Source: Maribacter vaceletii (GTDB lineage Bacteria; Bacteroidota; Bacteroidia; Flavobacteriales; Flavobacteriaceae). Taken from it: DNA of 64,000 nt. Every line of letters begins with the position of its first letter. Position 1 is the first letter of the stretch. This document shows, in pieces, positions 1-8,285 of the stretch. Location of the stretch: contig NZ_RBIQ01000011.1 in NCBI RefSeq assembly GCF_003634105.1, forward strand, positions 62,001-126,000, in the 5' to 3' direction. The notes under the pieces are model-generated. The model did no database searches, was not told the DNA's origin, and saw only the letters and a list, made by a program, of their open reading frames with translations. A program made the position numbers and the translations under genes.

Positions 1-62
1 TTACAAAGTCGGTATTATAAGATTTGAATTTTTTTATCAATTAACTAAAAAAATCAAAAATC

Positions 63-1334
63 ATGAGTGATCAAAAATTTTCAACAAACGCTTTACATGC
101 AGGGCATGACACAACACAAACAGGAGGAACTAGAGCAGTGCCTATTTACCAAACTTCTTCTTATGTTTTTAATGATACAGAACATGCAGCAAATTTATTT
201 GCATTAAAAGAATTAGGATTTATTTATACAAGATTAAATAATCCAACAAATCAAATATTACAAGATCGTTTAGCTGCTGTAGAAGGCGGTGTTGGTGCTG
301 TTGTTTTTGCATCGGGAACTTCTGCTATTGCAACAGGATTAATGACTTTGTTAAAAGCTGGAGATCATATTGTTGCCTCTAGTAGCTTATATGGAGGTAC
401 GTTTACTTTATTAAATGTTACACTACCAAGATTGGGGATTACTACTACTTTTGTAGATGCATCGAATCCAGAAAGTTTTGGAAAAGCAGTACAGGATAAT
501 ACAAGAGCCTTTTTTGTGGAATCTTTGGGTAATCCAAAATTAGACGTACTAGATTTAAAAGCAATTTCTAAACAAGCAAAAGCTGCGCAAGTACCTTTTA
601 TTGTAGATAACACGGTTGCTTCCCCAGCATTATTAAACCCAATTGAGCATGGAGCAAACCTTGTAATTCATTCACTTACTAAATATATTGGAGGTCAAGG
701 AACATCTTTAGGTGGTGCAATTATTGATGCAGGTACTTTTGATTGGACAAATGGAAAATTTCCTGAGTTTACAGAGCCATCAGCAGGATACCATGGTTTA
801 GTGTATAGCGAAGCTTTAGGGGCTGCAGCATTTACTTTTAAATTAATTTTAGAAGGATTGCGTGATTTTGGAGGAGCTTTAAGTCCTTACAACGCTTTTC
901 AGATTATTCAAGGTTTAGAGACTCTAAACGTAAGAATAAAACAACATAGTGCTAATGCATTAGAATTGGCAACTTGGTTAGAGGGTAGAGAAGAAGTAGC
1001 ATGGGTAAATTACCCAGGATTAAAGAGTAGTAAGTACTATGATTTAGCAAAAGAGTATTTGCCTAAAGGGCAAAGCGGGTTAGTTACATTTGGCTTAAAA
1101 GGAGGCTTCGAAGCTGCTAAAAAAGTTACAGATGCTACTAAAGTATTCTCTCTTTTAGCAAATATTGGAGATACAAAATCACTTATTATTCACCCAGCAA
1201 GTACAACGCACCAACAATTAACAGCAGAGCAACAAATAGATGCAGGAGTAGGAGCAGATTTAATACGTTTATCTGTTGGTTTAGAAGATATTGCAGATTT
1301 AAAAGCCGATTTAGAACAGGCTTTTGCGCAATAA
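63..1334 (+). CDS. metY: O-acetylhomoserine sulfhydrylase (MetY)
   Basis: Cytosolic PLP enzyme that makes homocysteine from O-acetylhomoserine and sulfide. At 423 residues it has the length of the MetY branch of the Cys/Met-metabolism PLP family, longer than ordinary gamma-synthases (about 390). The Schiff-base lysine is K207 in HSLTKYIGGQG, and the TRLNNPTNQILQDRLAA segment near residues 56-72 is the usual cofactor-phosphate region. The ATG at 63 follows an A-rich stretch with no Shine-Dalgarno, as is normal in this phylum. It lies 31 bases before the fusion gene that makes its substrate, so the two are probably one transcript. Only 62 bases upstream are visible, so a riboswitch or operator further upstream cannot be judged. 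Some MetY enzymes also accept O-acetylserine; that cannot be told from sequence here. Confidence 0.93.
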   Translation: MSDQKFSTNALHAGHDTTQTGGTRAVPIYQTSSYVFNDTEHAANLFALKELGFIYTRLNNPTNQILQDRLAAVEGGVGAVVFASGTSAIATGLMTLLKAGDHIVASSSLYGGTFTLLNVTLPRLGITTTFVDASNPESFGKAVQDNTRAFFVESLGNPKLDVLDLKAISKQAKAAQVPFIVDNTVASPALLNPIEHGANLVIHSLTKYIGGQGTSLGGAIIDAGTFDWTNGKFPEFTEPSAGYHGLVYSEALGAAAFTFKLILEGLRDFGGALSPYNAFQIIQGLETLNVRIKQHSANALELATWLEGREEVAWVNYPGLKSSKYYDLAKEYLPKGQSGLVTFGLKGGFEAAKKVTDATKVFSLLANIGDTKSLIIHPASTTHQQLTAEQQIDAGVGADLIRLSVGLEDIADLKADLEQAFAQ

Positions 1335-1365
1335 ACATAAAATTTAATAAAGTAAAAAATACCAG

Positions 1366-4300
1366 ATGTTACATCATCTTACAATTAATAAATACAAAAC
1401 ATATAGCGGAGTATCTCAGGATATTTCGCTATCCTATCAACTTTTTGGAAAGCCTTTGCATAGTGCGCCAATAGTGCTGGTAAATCATGCTTTAACAGGA
1501 AATTCTAATGTTACTGGTAAAGATGGTTGGTGGTCAGCTATAGTAGGAGAGGGAAAATGTATAGATACGGATACCTATACTATTCTGGCTTTTAACGTTC
1601 CAGGAAATGGATATGATAGTTTTGTAATTGAAAATTATAAAGATTTTATTGCAAGAGATGTTGCAAGAATATTTTTATTGGGACTTAAGGATTTAAAAAT
1701 TTCTAATTTATTTGCTATAATTGGAGGTTCTATGGGGGGTGGTATTGCTTGGGAAATGGCAGCACTAAACCCTAATTTAACAGAGCATTTAATACCTGTA
1801 GCATCGGATTGGAAATCTACAGATTGGTTAATAGGAAATTGCCAAATACAAGAGCAGTTTTTAATTAATTCTAAGCAACCTGTGCATGATGCTCGTATGC
1901 ATGCAATGCTATGTTATAGAACGCCAGAGTCTTTTAATGAGCGTTTTAAGCGTAGTACCAATGAAGAGTTACAGGTTTTTAATGTAGAGAGTTGGTTAAT
2001 GCATCACGGTGATAAATTGAAAGAGCGTTTTCAACTATCGGCGTATAAATTAATGAATCAACTTTTAAAGTCTATTGATATAACTAAAGGTAGAGAAGAA
2101 GCGTTCACTGAACTGCAAAATAGTGAAACTAATATTCATATTGTTGGCGTAGATTCTGATTTGTTTTTTACAGCTAAAGAAAATAGAGAAACGTTTAAGC
2201 AAATTGCACAGGCAAACAGTAATGTTACCTATGGCGAAGTACAATCTTTACATGGGCATGATGCTTTTTTGATTGAGTTTGATCAAATGCAAAAATTATT
2301 GAACCCTATTTTTAATAAAGAAGAGGAGGCTACTAAAGTTAAAGTTTTAAAATTTGGAGGTAAATCTTTAAGTAACGGAGAAGGTTTAGAACATGTTTTA
2401 GATATTATTTTAGATAAAGTAAAGGCAAAAGAAAAAGTTGCTGTGGTACTTTCTGCAAGAGAAAAAGCAACAGACCAATTAGAAGTTATTTTAGAAAAAG
2501 CTGCATCTGGTAAAAGTTATGCAAAAGATTTTGAAGCTTTTGAAAAATATCAAACACACTCTTATAAAAATGTAAATTTATCAAAAGAGTTTGCAAGTTT
2601 GTTTCAGTTGTATGAAGGAGTTGCTTTATTGGGAGATTATAGTTCCAAAATTAAAGATCAAGTTTTGGCTTATGGAGAATTAATATCTGCAAAACTAATA
2701 ACAAAACTATTAATAGGGAAAGGAGTAAAGGCAAAGTTAATGGACTCTAGAAGCCTTATTAATACCGATGATAATTTTGGAGATGCTAGTGTTTTAGAAA
2801 CCGTATCTAAAGAAAATGTATTAAGAGAATTTGGTTTGTTACCACAAGGAACTGTACCTGTTTTTACAGGTTTTATAGCGTCTACTTTAGACGGGGAAAC
2901 AACCACGTTAGGTAGAAACGGAAGTAATTATTCTGCGGCTTTATTAGCTAATTTTTTAGACGCAGCAGAGCTTCAAAATTATACACATGTAGATGGTATT
3001 TATACTGCAAATCCAGATTTTGTAGCAGACGCTAAACGTATTTCTGAACTCTCTTATAGTGAGGCTAATGAATTAGCAAATTTTGGTGCTACTATTTTAC
3101 ATGCCAAAACAATTATTCCTTTAATAGAAAAAAATATTCCTTTACGTATTTTAAATACTTTTAATAGTGATAATGAAGGAACTTTAATTAGTGCTAAAAC
3201 TAGTAAAGATGGTATTAAATCTATTTCTGTTATAGAAAAAGTAGCCTTAATTAATTTAGAAGGTAGAGGACTGCTAGGAAAAGTAGGGGTAGATGCTCGT
3301 ATTTTTAAAGCCTTAGGAGATAGTAATATTAGTGTTAGTATTATTTCTCAAGGTTCTTCAGAACGTGGTATTGGTTTGGTGGTAGATGCAGACATTGCAC
3401 AAAAAGCAAAGCAAGCACTGGATAGGGAATTTACACATGATTATACTTCTAAGGATGTTAATAGAATTACAGTAGTAGGCGATGTTTCTGTTATTTCTAT
3501 TGTAGGTCAAGATTTGAGTACTTTTCATAAGCCATACAATTCTTTAATTAAGAACCAGATAACACCTTTACTATTTAATAATACAGTTACAGGAAAAAAT
3601 GTGAGTTTGGTAGTAAAAAAGACCGATTTGCATAAGGCTGTAAATGTAATGCATGGACAAGTTTTTGGAATGAGTAAAAAGGTTAATATAGCTGTTTTTG
3701 GACATGGAAATGTTGGAGGAACCTTAATAGACCAAATACTAAAGTCTGCAAAAAATATAGAGAAAAGAAAGGGATTAGATTTAAGGGTCTTTGCGGTTGC
3801 AAATTCTAAAAAAGTAGTGCTAAATAAAAAAGGAGTCTCTAAAAATTGGCAATCGTTGCTAGAGAAAAAAGGAGAGTCTTATACCATAAATACTATTTTT
3901 GATTTTTCTAAAAGACATCATTTAGAAAATTTAATTGTGGTAGATAATACTGCGAGTGAAAATTTTGTTGCTAATTATTTCGATTTTGTAGAGAATGGTT
4001 TCGATATTGTCTCATCAAACAAAATAGCAAATACATTAGGGTTTGATTATTATCAACTTCTAAGAGAGGAATTAGCTAAAAATCAGAAGCAATATTTGTA
4101 TGAGACTAATGTAGGTGCAGGTTTACCGTTAATAGATACTATTAAACTTTTGCATTTATCAGGAGAAAATATAACTAGAATAAAAGGAGTTTTTTCTGGT
4201 TCCTTAAGTTATATATTTAATACTTTTTCTGAGGTAAATGCACCATTTTCATCTATTTTAAAAGATGCAATGCAAAAAGGATTTACAGAACCAGACCCTA

Positions 4301-4752
4301 GGGAAGATTTATCTGGAAATGATGTAGGCCGAAAGTTATTGATACTAGCTAGAGAGTTAGAATTACACAATGAGTTTTCAGATGTAAAAATCCAAAATTT
4401 AATCCCGGCTTTATTAGAAAAAGGAGACACTAAACATTTCTTAGATAATTTAGGAATGTTAGACGATACTTTTAACGAGATAAAGAAAAACCAAAAACCA
4501 AATCACGTATTACGTTACGTTGGCGATTTACATGGGAATTTACAAGAAGAAAAAGGAGAGTTAGATGTTAAACTGGTTTCTGTACCTAAAGAAAGCGCTT
4601 TAGGGCAAATAAAAGGCTCGGATTCTATTATAGAAATCTATACAGAATCCTATGGGGAAAATCCATTAGTAATCCAAGGAGCAGGAGCAGGAGCTGCAGT
4701 TACCGCAAGAGGTGTTTTTGGAGATATATTAAGAATTGTAGAAAAAAATTAA
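1366..4752 (+). CDS. thrA: Fusion: homoserine O-acetyltransferase-like domain + aspartate kinase + homoserine dehydrogenase
   Basis: Three enzymes in one 1128-residue chain. Residues 1 to about 320 are a MetX-like alpha/beta hydrolase: nucleophile S122 in GGSMGGG, acid D265 in the GVDSD segment and H298 in HGHDAF form a plausible triad. Residues about 325-590 are aspartate kinase beginning KVLKFGG, where the usual KFGGTS reads KFGGKS. ACT regulatory domains follow (about 600-765). Homoserine dehydrogenase starts near residue 769 with the Rossmann motif VFGHGNVGG and ends with the SGSLSYIFNTF and EPDPREDLSGNDVGRK catalytic segments. Together they take aspartate to aspartyl phosphate, aspartate semialdehyde to homoserine, and probably homoserine to O-acetylhomoserine, the substrate of the upstream metY. 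ThrA-type kinase/dehydrogenase fusions are well known; the extra N-terminal domain is the notable part. Acetyl donor specificity is inferred from the MetY neighbour. Confidence 0.9.
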   Translation: MLHHLTINKYKTYSGVSQDISLSYQLFGKPLHSAPIVLVNHALTGNSNVTGKDGWWSAIVGEGKCIDTDTYTILAFNVPGNGYDSFVIENYKDFIARDVARIFLLGLKDLKISNLFAIIGGSMGGGIAWEMAALNPNLTEHLIPVASDWKSTDWLIGNCQIQEQFLINSKQPVHDARMHAMLCYRTPESFNERFKRSTNEELQVFNVESWLMHHGDKLKERFQLSAYKLMNQLLKSIDITKGREEAFTELQNSETNIHIVGVDSDLFFTAKENRETFKQIAQANSNVTYGEVQSLHGHDAFLIEFDQMQKLLNPIFNKEEEATKVKVLKFGGKSLSNGEGLEHVLDIILDKVKAKEKVAVVLSAREKATDQLEVILEKAASGKSYAKDFEAFEKYQTHSYKNVNLSKEFASLFQLYEGVALLGDYSSKIKDQVLAYGELISAKLITKLLIGKGVKAKLMDSRSLINTDDNFGDASVLETVSKENVLREFGLLPQGTVPVFTGFIASTLDGETTTLGRNGSNYSAALLANFLDAAELQNYTHVDGIYTANPDFVADAKRISELSYSEANELANFGATILHAKTIIPLIEKNIPLRILNTFNSDNEGTLISAKTSKDGIKSISVIEKVALINLEGRGLLGKVGVDARIFKALGDSNISVSIISQGSSERGIGLVVDADIAQKAKQALDREFTHDYTSKDVNRITVVGDVSVISIVGQDLSTFHKPYNSLIKNQITPLLFNNTVTGKNVSLVVKKTDLHKAVNVMHGQVFGMSKKVNIAVFGHGNVGGTLIDQILKSAKNIEKRKGLDLRVFAVANSKKVVLNKKGVSKNWQSLLEKKGESYTINTIFDFSKRHHLENLIVVDNTASENFVANYFDFVENGFDIVSSNKIANTLGFDYYQLLREELAKNQKQYLYETNVGAGLPLIDTIKLLHLSGENITRIKGVFSGSLSYIFNTFSEVNAPFSSILKDAMQKGFTEPDPREDLSGNDVGRKLLILARELELHNEFSDVKIQNLIPALLEKGDTKHFLDNLGMLDDTFNEIKKNQKPNHVLRYVGDLHGNLQEEKGELDVKLVSVPKESALGQIKGSDSIIEIYTESYGENPLVIQGAGAGAAVTARGVFGDILRIVEKN

Positions 4753-4810
4753 CTTCGGCTACGCTCAGTTACCAGTTACATATTACTGTTGGCTGAGCGT
4801 AGTCGAAGCC
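4753..4810. repeat. Inverted pair of the 20-base GGCTGAGCG repeat
   Basis: The unit GGCTGAGCGTAGTCGAAGCC lies at 4791-4810 and its near-complement CTTCGGCTACGCTCAGTT at 4753-4770, only 20 bases apart, so the RNA can form a long hairpin directly after the fusion gene stop. It may act as a transcript end or stabiliser, but there is no following T-run. Further copies lie downstream of the nuclease gene. Confidence 0.8.
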
Positions 4811-4824
4811 ATAACATTTGTAAA

Positions 4825-5133
4825 ATGTCAGGATACATGTATATATTAAAATGTTCAGATGGTAGTTATTATACTGGCAGTACTAAAGATATAGATAGAC
4901 GATTTGTAGAGCATAATGAAGGTAGAGGAGCAAATCATACCAAAAAGAGATTGCCTGTAAAATTGATGTATGTAGAAGAGTATTTACGTATAGGAAATGC
5001 TTTTAAAAGAGAAAAACAAATACAGGGTTGGAGTAGGGCAAAAAAAGAAGCGTTAATTAATGGAGAGTTTGGAATATTACCAAATTTATCCGAATGTAAA
5101 AATGAAACTCATTATAAGTGTTTTAAAGAGTGA
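4825..5133 (+). CDS. GIY-YIG nuclease family protein
   Basis: Small single-domain GIY-YIG protein of 102 residues. The hallmark runs YMYILKCSDGSYYTGS near the N-terminus, followed by DRRFVEHN and then KREKQIQGWSRAKKEALING, which carries the catalytic-type Arg and Glu. The family hydrolyses DNA phosphodiesters; the cellular role of these stand-alone small members is unknown. An in-frame TTG at 4789 would add twelve residues (MAERSRSH...), but those codons are exactly the interspersed repeat at 4791-4810, so the ATG at 4825 is preferred; ATG 4837 is a second choice. The gene is bracketed by repeat copies on both sides and interrupts an otherwise methionine-only cluster, which suggests insertion as a unit. 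The last 20 or so residues after NGEFG look unconserved. Confidence 0.85.
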   Translation: MSGYMYILKCSDGSYYTGSTKDIDRRFVEHNEGRGANHTKKRLPVKLMYVEEYLRIGNAFKREKQIQGWSRAKKEALINGEFGILPNLSECKNETHYKCFKE

Positions 5134-5135
5134 AT

Positions 5136-5300
5136 TTCGACTACGCTCAATTACCCGATAGTATAAGCCAAATAAGTGGTTGCTTCGCGTAACCGAAATA
5201 ATGTTGGCTGAGCGTAGCCAAAATAAAGGTGGCTGAGCGTAGCCGAAGCCAAGAAATATAGAATTGTAGAATAAATGACGGCTGAGCGTAGCTGAAGCCA
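5136..5300. repeat. Cluster of four GGCTGAGCG-type repeats
   Basis: Between the nuclease gene and metZ are one reverse-oriented copy (5136-5153, TTCGACTACGCTCAATTA) and three forward copies at 5206-5220, 5231-5250 and 5280-5299. The last two are nearly perfect 20-mers ending GAAGCC. A degenerate piece (TTCGCGTAACCGAA) lies at 5183-5196. The ends GGCT and AGCC are complementary, so each unit is REP-like. A diverged copy also lies at 33276-33294. Confidence 0.85.
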
Positions 5301-5315
5301 AAGAATATAAGAAAG

Positions 5316-6476
5316 ATGAAAAAATTTGAAACAGAAGCGATAAGAACACAAACAGAGCGTACGCAATTTTTAGAACATTCTACGCCAATGTACTTAACTT
5401 CAAGTTTTGTGTTTGAAGATGCAGAGGATATGCGAGCTTCATTTGCAGAAGAAAAAGAACGTAATATTTATTCTAGATATTCAAATCCTACAAATAATGA
5501 ATTGGTAGAGAAGGTTTGTAAAATGGAGGGAGCAGATACTGGTTTTGCTTTTGCTTCTGGTATGGCAGCAGTATTTTCTACTTTAGCAGCGTTAGTAGAA
5601 ACGGGAGACCATATTCTTTCTGCAAGAAGTATTTTTGGTTCTACGCATACCTTATTTACTAAGTTTTTGCCAAAATGGGGCGTTACTAGTAGTTATTTTC
5701 CTATTGATGATTTAGATGCTGCTGAGACTATGATTACACCGCAGACGAAGATTATTTATGCAGAGTCCCCAACCAATCCAGGGGTAGATGTATTAGATTT
5801 AGAGAGGCTGGGGCAACTAGCAAAAAAACATAATTTAATATTTATTGTAGATAATTGCTTTGCGACTCCTTATATACAACAACCAATTAAGTTTGGTGCA
5901 GATTTGGTTATACATTCAGGAACCAAGTTAATGGATGGGCAAGGAAGAGTTTTGGCTGGTATTACTGTTGGGAGCGCGGCTTTAATGGATAAAGTATATC
6001 GTTTTTCAAGAATTACTGGTCCGGCATTGTCGCCATTTAATGCTTGGGTATTAACTAAAAGTTTAGAGACTTTGGCAGTACGCTTAGATCGTCATTGTGA
6101 AAATGCTTTAAAATTGGCTCAGTTTTTAGAGGGGCACCCTAAAGTTAGTTGGGTTAAATATCCGTTCTTAAAGTCGCACCCAATGTATGCGGTTGCTAAA
6201 AAGCAAATGAAAGCAGGTGGTAGTATAGTTGCTTTTGAGGTAAAAGGAGGAATAGAAGCAGGGAAACAATTTTTTGATAGCATTAAAATGTTATCCTTAT
6301 CGGCAAATTTAGGAGATTCTAGAAGTATTGTTACACACCCTGCATCTACAACACATAGTAAGTTGTCTGTAGAAGAGCGTTTGGAGTCTGGAATAACAGA
6401 TGGTTCAGTACGTGTTTCCGTAGGTTTGGAACATATAGATGATATTATTTCGGATATTAAGCAGGCTTTGGGGTAG
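5316..6476 (+). CDS. metZ: O-succinylhomoserine sulfhydrylase / Cys-Met metabolism PLP enzyme (MetZ-like)
   Basis: Second sulfhydrylase of the window, 386 residues, from the gamma-synthase branch of the Cys/Met PLP family. K204 in HSGTKLMDGQGRVLAG is the Schiff-base lysine; SRYSNPTNNELVEKV (about 45-60) and FVDNCFATPYIQQP (about 178-193) are family motifs. The GQGRVLAG context and overall length fit MetZ (direct sulfhydrylation of an acyl-homoserine) rather than cystathionine gamma-synthase, but a cystathionine-forming activity cannot be excluded. Starts at ATG 5316 just after the last repeat copy and ends at a strong terminator. Having both MetY and MetZ next to one acetyltransferase fusion suggests partly redundant homocysteine synthesis. 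Confidence 0.85.
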   Translation: MKKFETEAIRTQTERTQFLEHSTPMYLTSSFVFEDAEDMRASFAEEKERNIYSRYSNPTNNELVEKVCKMEGADTGFAFASGMAAVFSTLAALVETGDHILSARSIFGSTHTLFTKFLPKWGVTSSYFPIDDLDAAETMITPQTKIIYAESPTNPGVDVLDLERLGQLAKKHNLIFIVDNCFATPYIQQPIKFGADLVIHSGTKLMDGQGRVLAGITVGSAALMDKVYRFSRITGPALSPFNAWVLTKSLETLAVRLDRHCENALKLAQFLEGHPKVSWVKYPFLKSHPMYAVAKKQMKAGGSIVAFEVKGGIEAGKQFFDSIKMLSLSANLGDSRSIVTHPASTTHSKLSVEERLESGITDGSVRVSVGLEHIDDIISDIKQALG

Positions 6477-6484
6477 ATAAATAT

Positions 6485-6517
6485 AAAAAAACAGGAAGCT
6501 GCTTGCTTCCTGTTTTT
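6485..6517 (+). terminator. Intrinsic terminator after metZ
   Basis: Perfect stem AACAGGAAGC / GCTTCCTGTT with a five-base loop (TGCTT) flanked by A-run and T-run, so it can serve both metZ and the convergent lipoprotein gene. Confidence 0.9.
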
Positions 6518-6532
6518 ACTACTGATTTGGTA

Positions 6533-7555
6533 TTATTTTTTAGTAAATGTCGCGTAAAAGGTAATTTTTTCAATTTCACTTAGATCATTAATACCATAAT
6601 CTTTTGTATAAGGTATTTCAAGCTTTAAAGTGGTCTCTGTAAGCTCTAAAATTTCAGCTGCGCTACTGACTTCTAATGATCCATCGCGGTGATCATATAA
6701 TTCTGTGTCATTGTTTTCTAGTTTCCATCCACTCGCAAAATTAAAAAAATCTAACTCTCTATCCTCTTCAAAAGGTTCTTCCTCGTCTTCGTAAGTTATT
6801 TTATAGTGAAAATTCCCTTCTGTTTTAATTTCCTTTGGATTATCAGTAAAAGTTAAAGTTCCATTTAAATCACTTGCAATCCCTTCAAATTTTATTTCTT
6901 CATTAACATCTGGTAAGCTTAAAACTTCATCTTCAGATGTTAATTCTGTTAAATTCCAATCACCAATTATTAAAGAAGGAGTTGATGTATTACTGTTATT
7001 ATCTGAACTATCTCTTTCTAAGGTAATAGTTAATTTACCAGTAGTAGTAGCTGTTGCTCCTCCTTGTACTTCTAGAACTTCATTAAGTTCATAAGAAAGA
7101 ACTAATTTTTTGTCTGTAGATTCTAGTGTATTCATTTTTGTTTCTTTGCTGTCTTCATCAATAAAAATAAGATTACCATCTTTTATTTTCCATTCCGAAG
7201 ATTCAAATAAAGTATAAAGAGGAATTTCGGTTACTTGTGTTTGTCCTAATACAGTTATTTTAGTTTCAGAAATAAAAGAGCCATTACTGGTTACTGTATG
7301 TGTAGGTTCATTGTTAAAAATAACTTCCATATCAAAATCTTTACCAACGGAAGAATATTTTTGAGTAACAGCTCCTCCAGTTATTTTGGTTACGGTTTCT
7401 CCTTCTTCAACTTTATAATCAGTTAATTCCCAGTTTCCTAGTATTGCTTCTTCAGAAGTAGTTTTGTTATTGCTTTGGTCATCATTAGAATCTTTTTCAC
7501 AAGAAGTTAGGAAAATAGATGCGGATAAAAATAAAAATAAACTTAGTTTTTTCAT
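6533..7555 (-). CDS. Lipoprotein with two lipocalin-like domains
   Basis: 340-residue exported lipoprotein. The signal peptide MKKLSLFLFLSASIFLTSC carries a lipobox with lipidated C19, followed by an acidic, Asn-rich linker typical of Bacteroidota lipoproteins. Two similar halves follow, each opening with the lipocalin-like I(L/I)GxWxLT pattern: ILGNWELTDYK near residue 38 and IIGDWNLTEL near residue 197. Each half ends in a strand-rich region matching the short lipocalin-like barrels common in flavobacterial surface lipoproteins. No ligand or function can be assigned. It stands alone, convergent with metZ and divergent from the Rrf2 gene. A similar architecture recurs in the lipoprotein at 31806-32924. 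Confidence 0.75.
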   Translation of the reverse strand: MKKLSLFLFLSASIFLTSCEKDSNDDQSNNKTTSEEAILGNWELTDYKVEEGETVTKITGGAVTQKYSSVGKDFDMEVIFNNEPTHTVTSNGSFISETKITVLGQTQVTEIPLYTLFESSEWKIKDGNLIFIDEDSKETKMNTLESTDKKLVLSYELNEVLEVQGGATATTTGKLTITLERDSSDNNSNTSTPSLIIGDWNLTELTSEDEVLSLPDVNEEIKFEGIASDLNGTLTFTDNPKEIKTEGNFHYKITYEDEEEPFEEDRELDFFNFASGWKLENNDTELYDHRDGSLEVSSAAEILELTETTLKLEIPYTKDYGINDLSEIEKITFYATFTKK

Positions 7556-7653
7556 GGTTTTATTGTAACGGTTAATATATGAAAAGGGATAACGACTCGG
7601 TATTTTAATTAGTATATTAATAGGTGTTTTTTATTTCCCTATCTTCGTGCTAT

Positions 7654-8064
7654 ATGCTATCTAAGAAAACTAAATACGGCTTAAAAGCACTTTCCTTTTT
7701 GGCACTACAAAAGGAAAATGCTCCTGTGCAAATAGCAGAGATAGCTAAGCAAGAAAATATATCACAAAAATTTTTAGAAAGTATATTATTAACCCTTCGT
7801 AAAACAGGTTTTTTAGGTTCTAAGAAAGGAAAAGGAGGAGGGTACTACCTAATTAAAGAACCAAAAGATATTTTAATGACTGATGTTATGCGAGTTTTAG
7901 AAGGGCCAATTGCAATGGTGCCTTGTGTGAGTCTTAATTTTTATGAAAAATGTGACGATTGTCCAGATGAAAAAACCTGTTCTGTAAACAAGTTAATGCT
8001 TCAAATAAGAGACAGTACTCTGCAGGTATATAGGAATAATACGTTGGCAGATATTTTGGTTTAA
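7654..8064 (+). CDS. Rrf2-family transcriptional regulator, probable cysteine/sulfate assimilation repressor
   Basis: 136-residue winged-helix regulator. MLSKKTKYGLKAL at the start and SKKGKGGGYYL (about 56-66) are the Rrf2 DNA-binding signature. Cysteines at 91, 100, 103 and 109 (CVSLNFYEKCDDCPDEKTC) could bind a metal or Fe-S centre as in IscR/NsrR, though the spacing differs from C-x5-C-x5-C. The start is ATG 7654, not the upstream GTG at 7624, because the Rrf2 motif begins there. A one-mismatch -7 element TATCTTCG lies at 7640-7647, which would give a nearly leaderless mRNA. It sits directly before the sulfate reduction operon and its two operator-like sites, so control of that operon in the manner of CymR is the natural inference. 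Confidence 0.85.
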   Translation: MLSKKTKYGLKALSFLALQKENAPVQIAEIAKQENISQKFLESILLTLRKTGFLGSKKGKGGGYYLIKEPKDILMTDVMRVLEGPIAMVPCVSLNFYEKCDDCPDEKTCSVNKLMLQIRDSTLQVYRNNTLADILV

Positions 8065-8067
8065 CCT

Positions 8068-8094
8068 ACCAAATAGTTCTTTTTTGGTGTTTTT
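8068..8094 (+). terminator. Weak terminator-like hairpin after the Rrf2 gene
   Basis: ACCAAA (8068-8073) can pair with TTTGGT (8083-8088), followed by GTTTTT. The stem is short and AT-rich, so termination is only partial at best. Confidence 0.35.
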
Positions 8095-8167
8095 ATGGGT
8101 TCAAAATTTTTATAAAATCACATTATTAGCTTAATTATTCTCAATAAAACTTCTAAATATTTATTAA

Positions 8168-8188
8168 TCTACTAAATCGATAGGGTAA
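8168..8188. promoter_or_regulatory. Upstream operator-like site of the cys operon
   Basis: CTACTAAATCGATAGGGTAA matches the site at 8248-8268 at most positions, in the same orientation and exactly 80 bases upstream of it. The right half ATAGGGTAA is identical in both. Probable binding site of the adjacent Rrf2 protein. Confidence 0.6.
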
Positions 8189-8234
8189 AAGTAATTTTAG
8201 TTATTCTTTAACGTCTTAGGTTGTATAAATATAG

Positions 8235-8242
8235 TATTTTTG
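8235..8242 (+). promoter_or_regulatory. -7 promoter element of the cys operon
   Basis: TATTTTTG is an exact TAnnTTTG Bacteroidota -7 element, placing the transcript start near 8248, inside the downstream operator. No clear -33 TTG is seen at the usual distance, which fits a regulated promoter. Confidence 0.6.
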
Positions 8243-8247
8243 ATTAT

Positions 8248-8268
8248 CCTATTAAATCTATAGGGTAA
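8248..8268. promoter_or_regulatory. Operator overlapping the cys operon transcription start
   Basis: Inverted repeat CCTAT-N7-ATAGG (8248-8252 and 8260-8264) followed by GTAA. It begins six bases after the -7 element, the position expected of a repressor site. Its near copy lies 80 bases upstream. Size and symmetry suit an Rrf2 dimer; assignment to the neighbouring regulator is inference. Confidence 0.65.
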
Positions 8269-8285
8269 TAGATAAATAATAACAA

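Noticed and set aside
4789-4824. N-terminal extension AERSRSH of the GIY-YIG protein from TTG 4789
   Set aside because: It is a translation of the interspersed repeat at 4791-4810, and the family sequence starts at ATG 4825.
5086-5366. Minus-strand open frames rich in RSAVIY/YAQP motifs
   Set aside because: They translate the repeat cluster and the 5' end of metZ; no family features and wrong strand.
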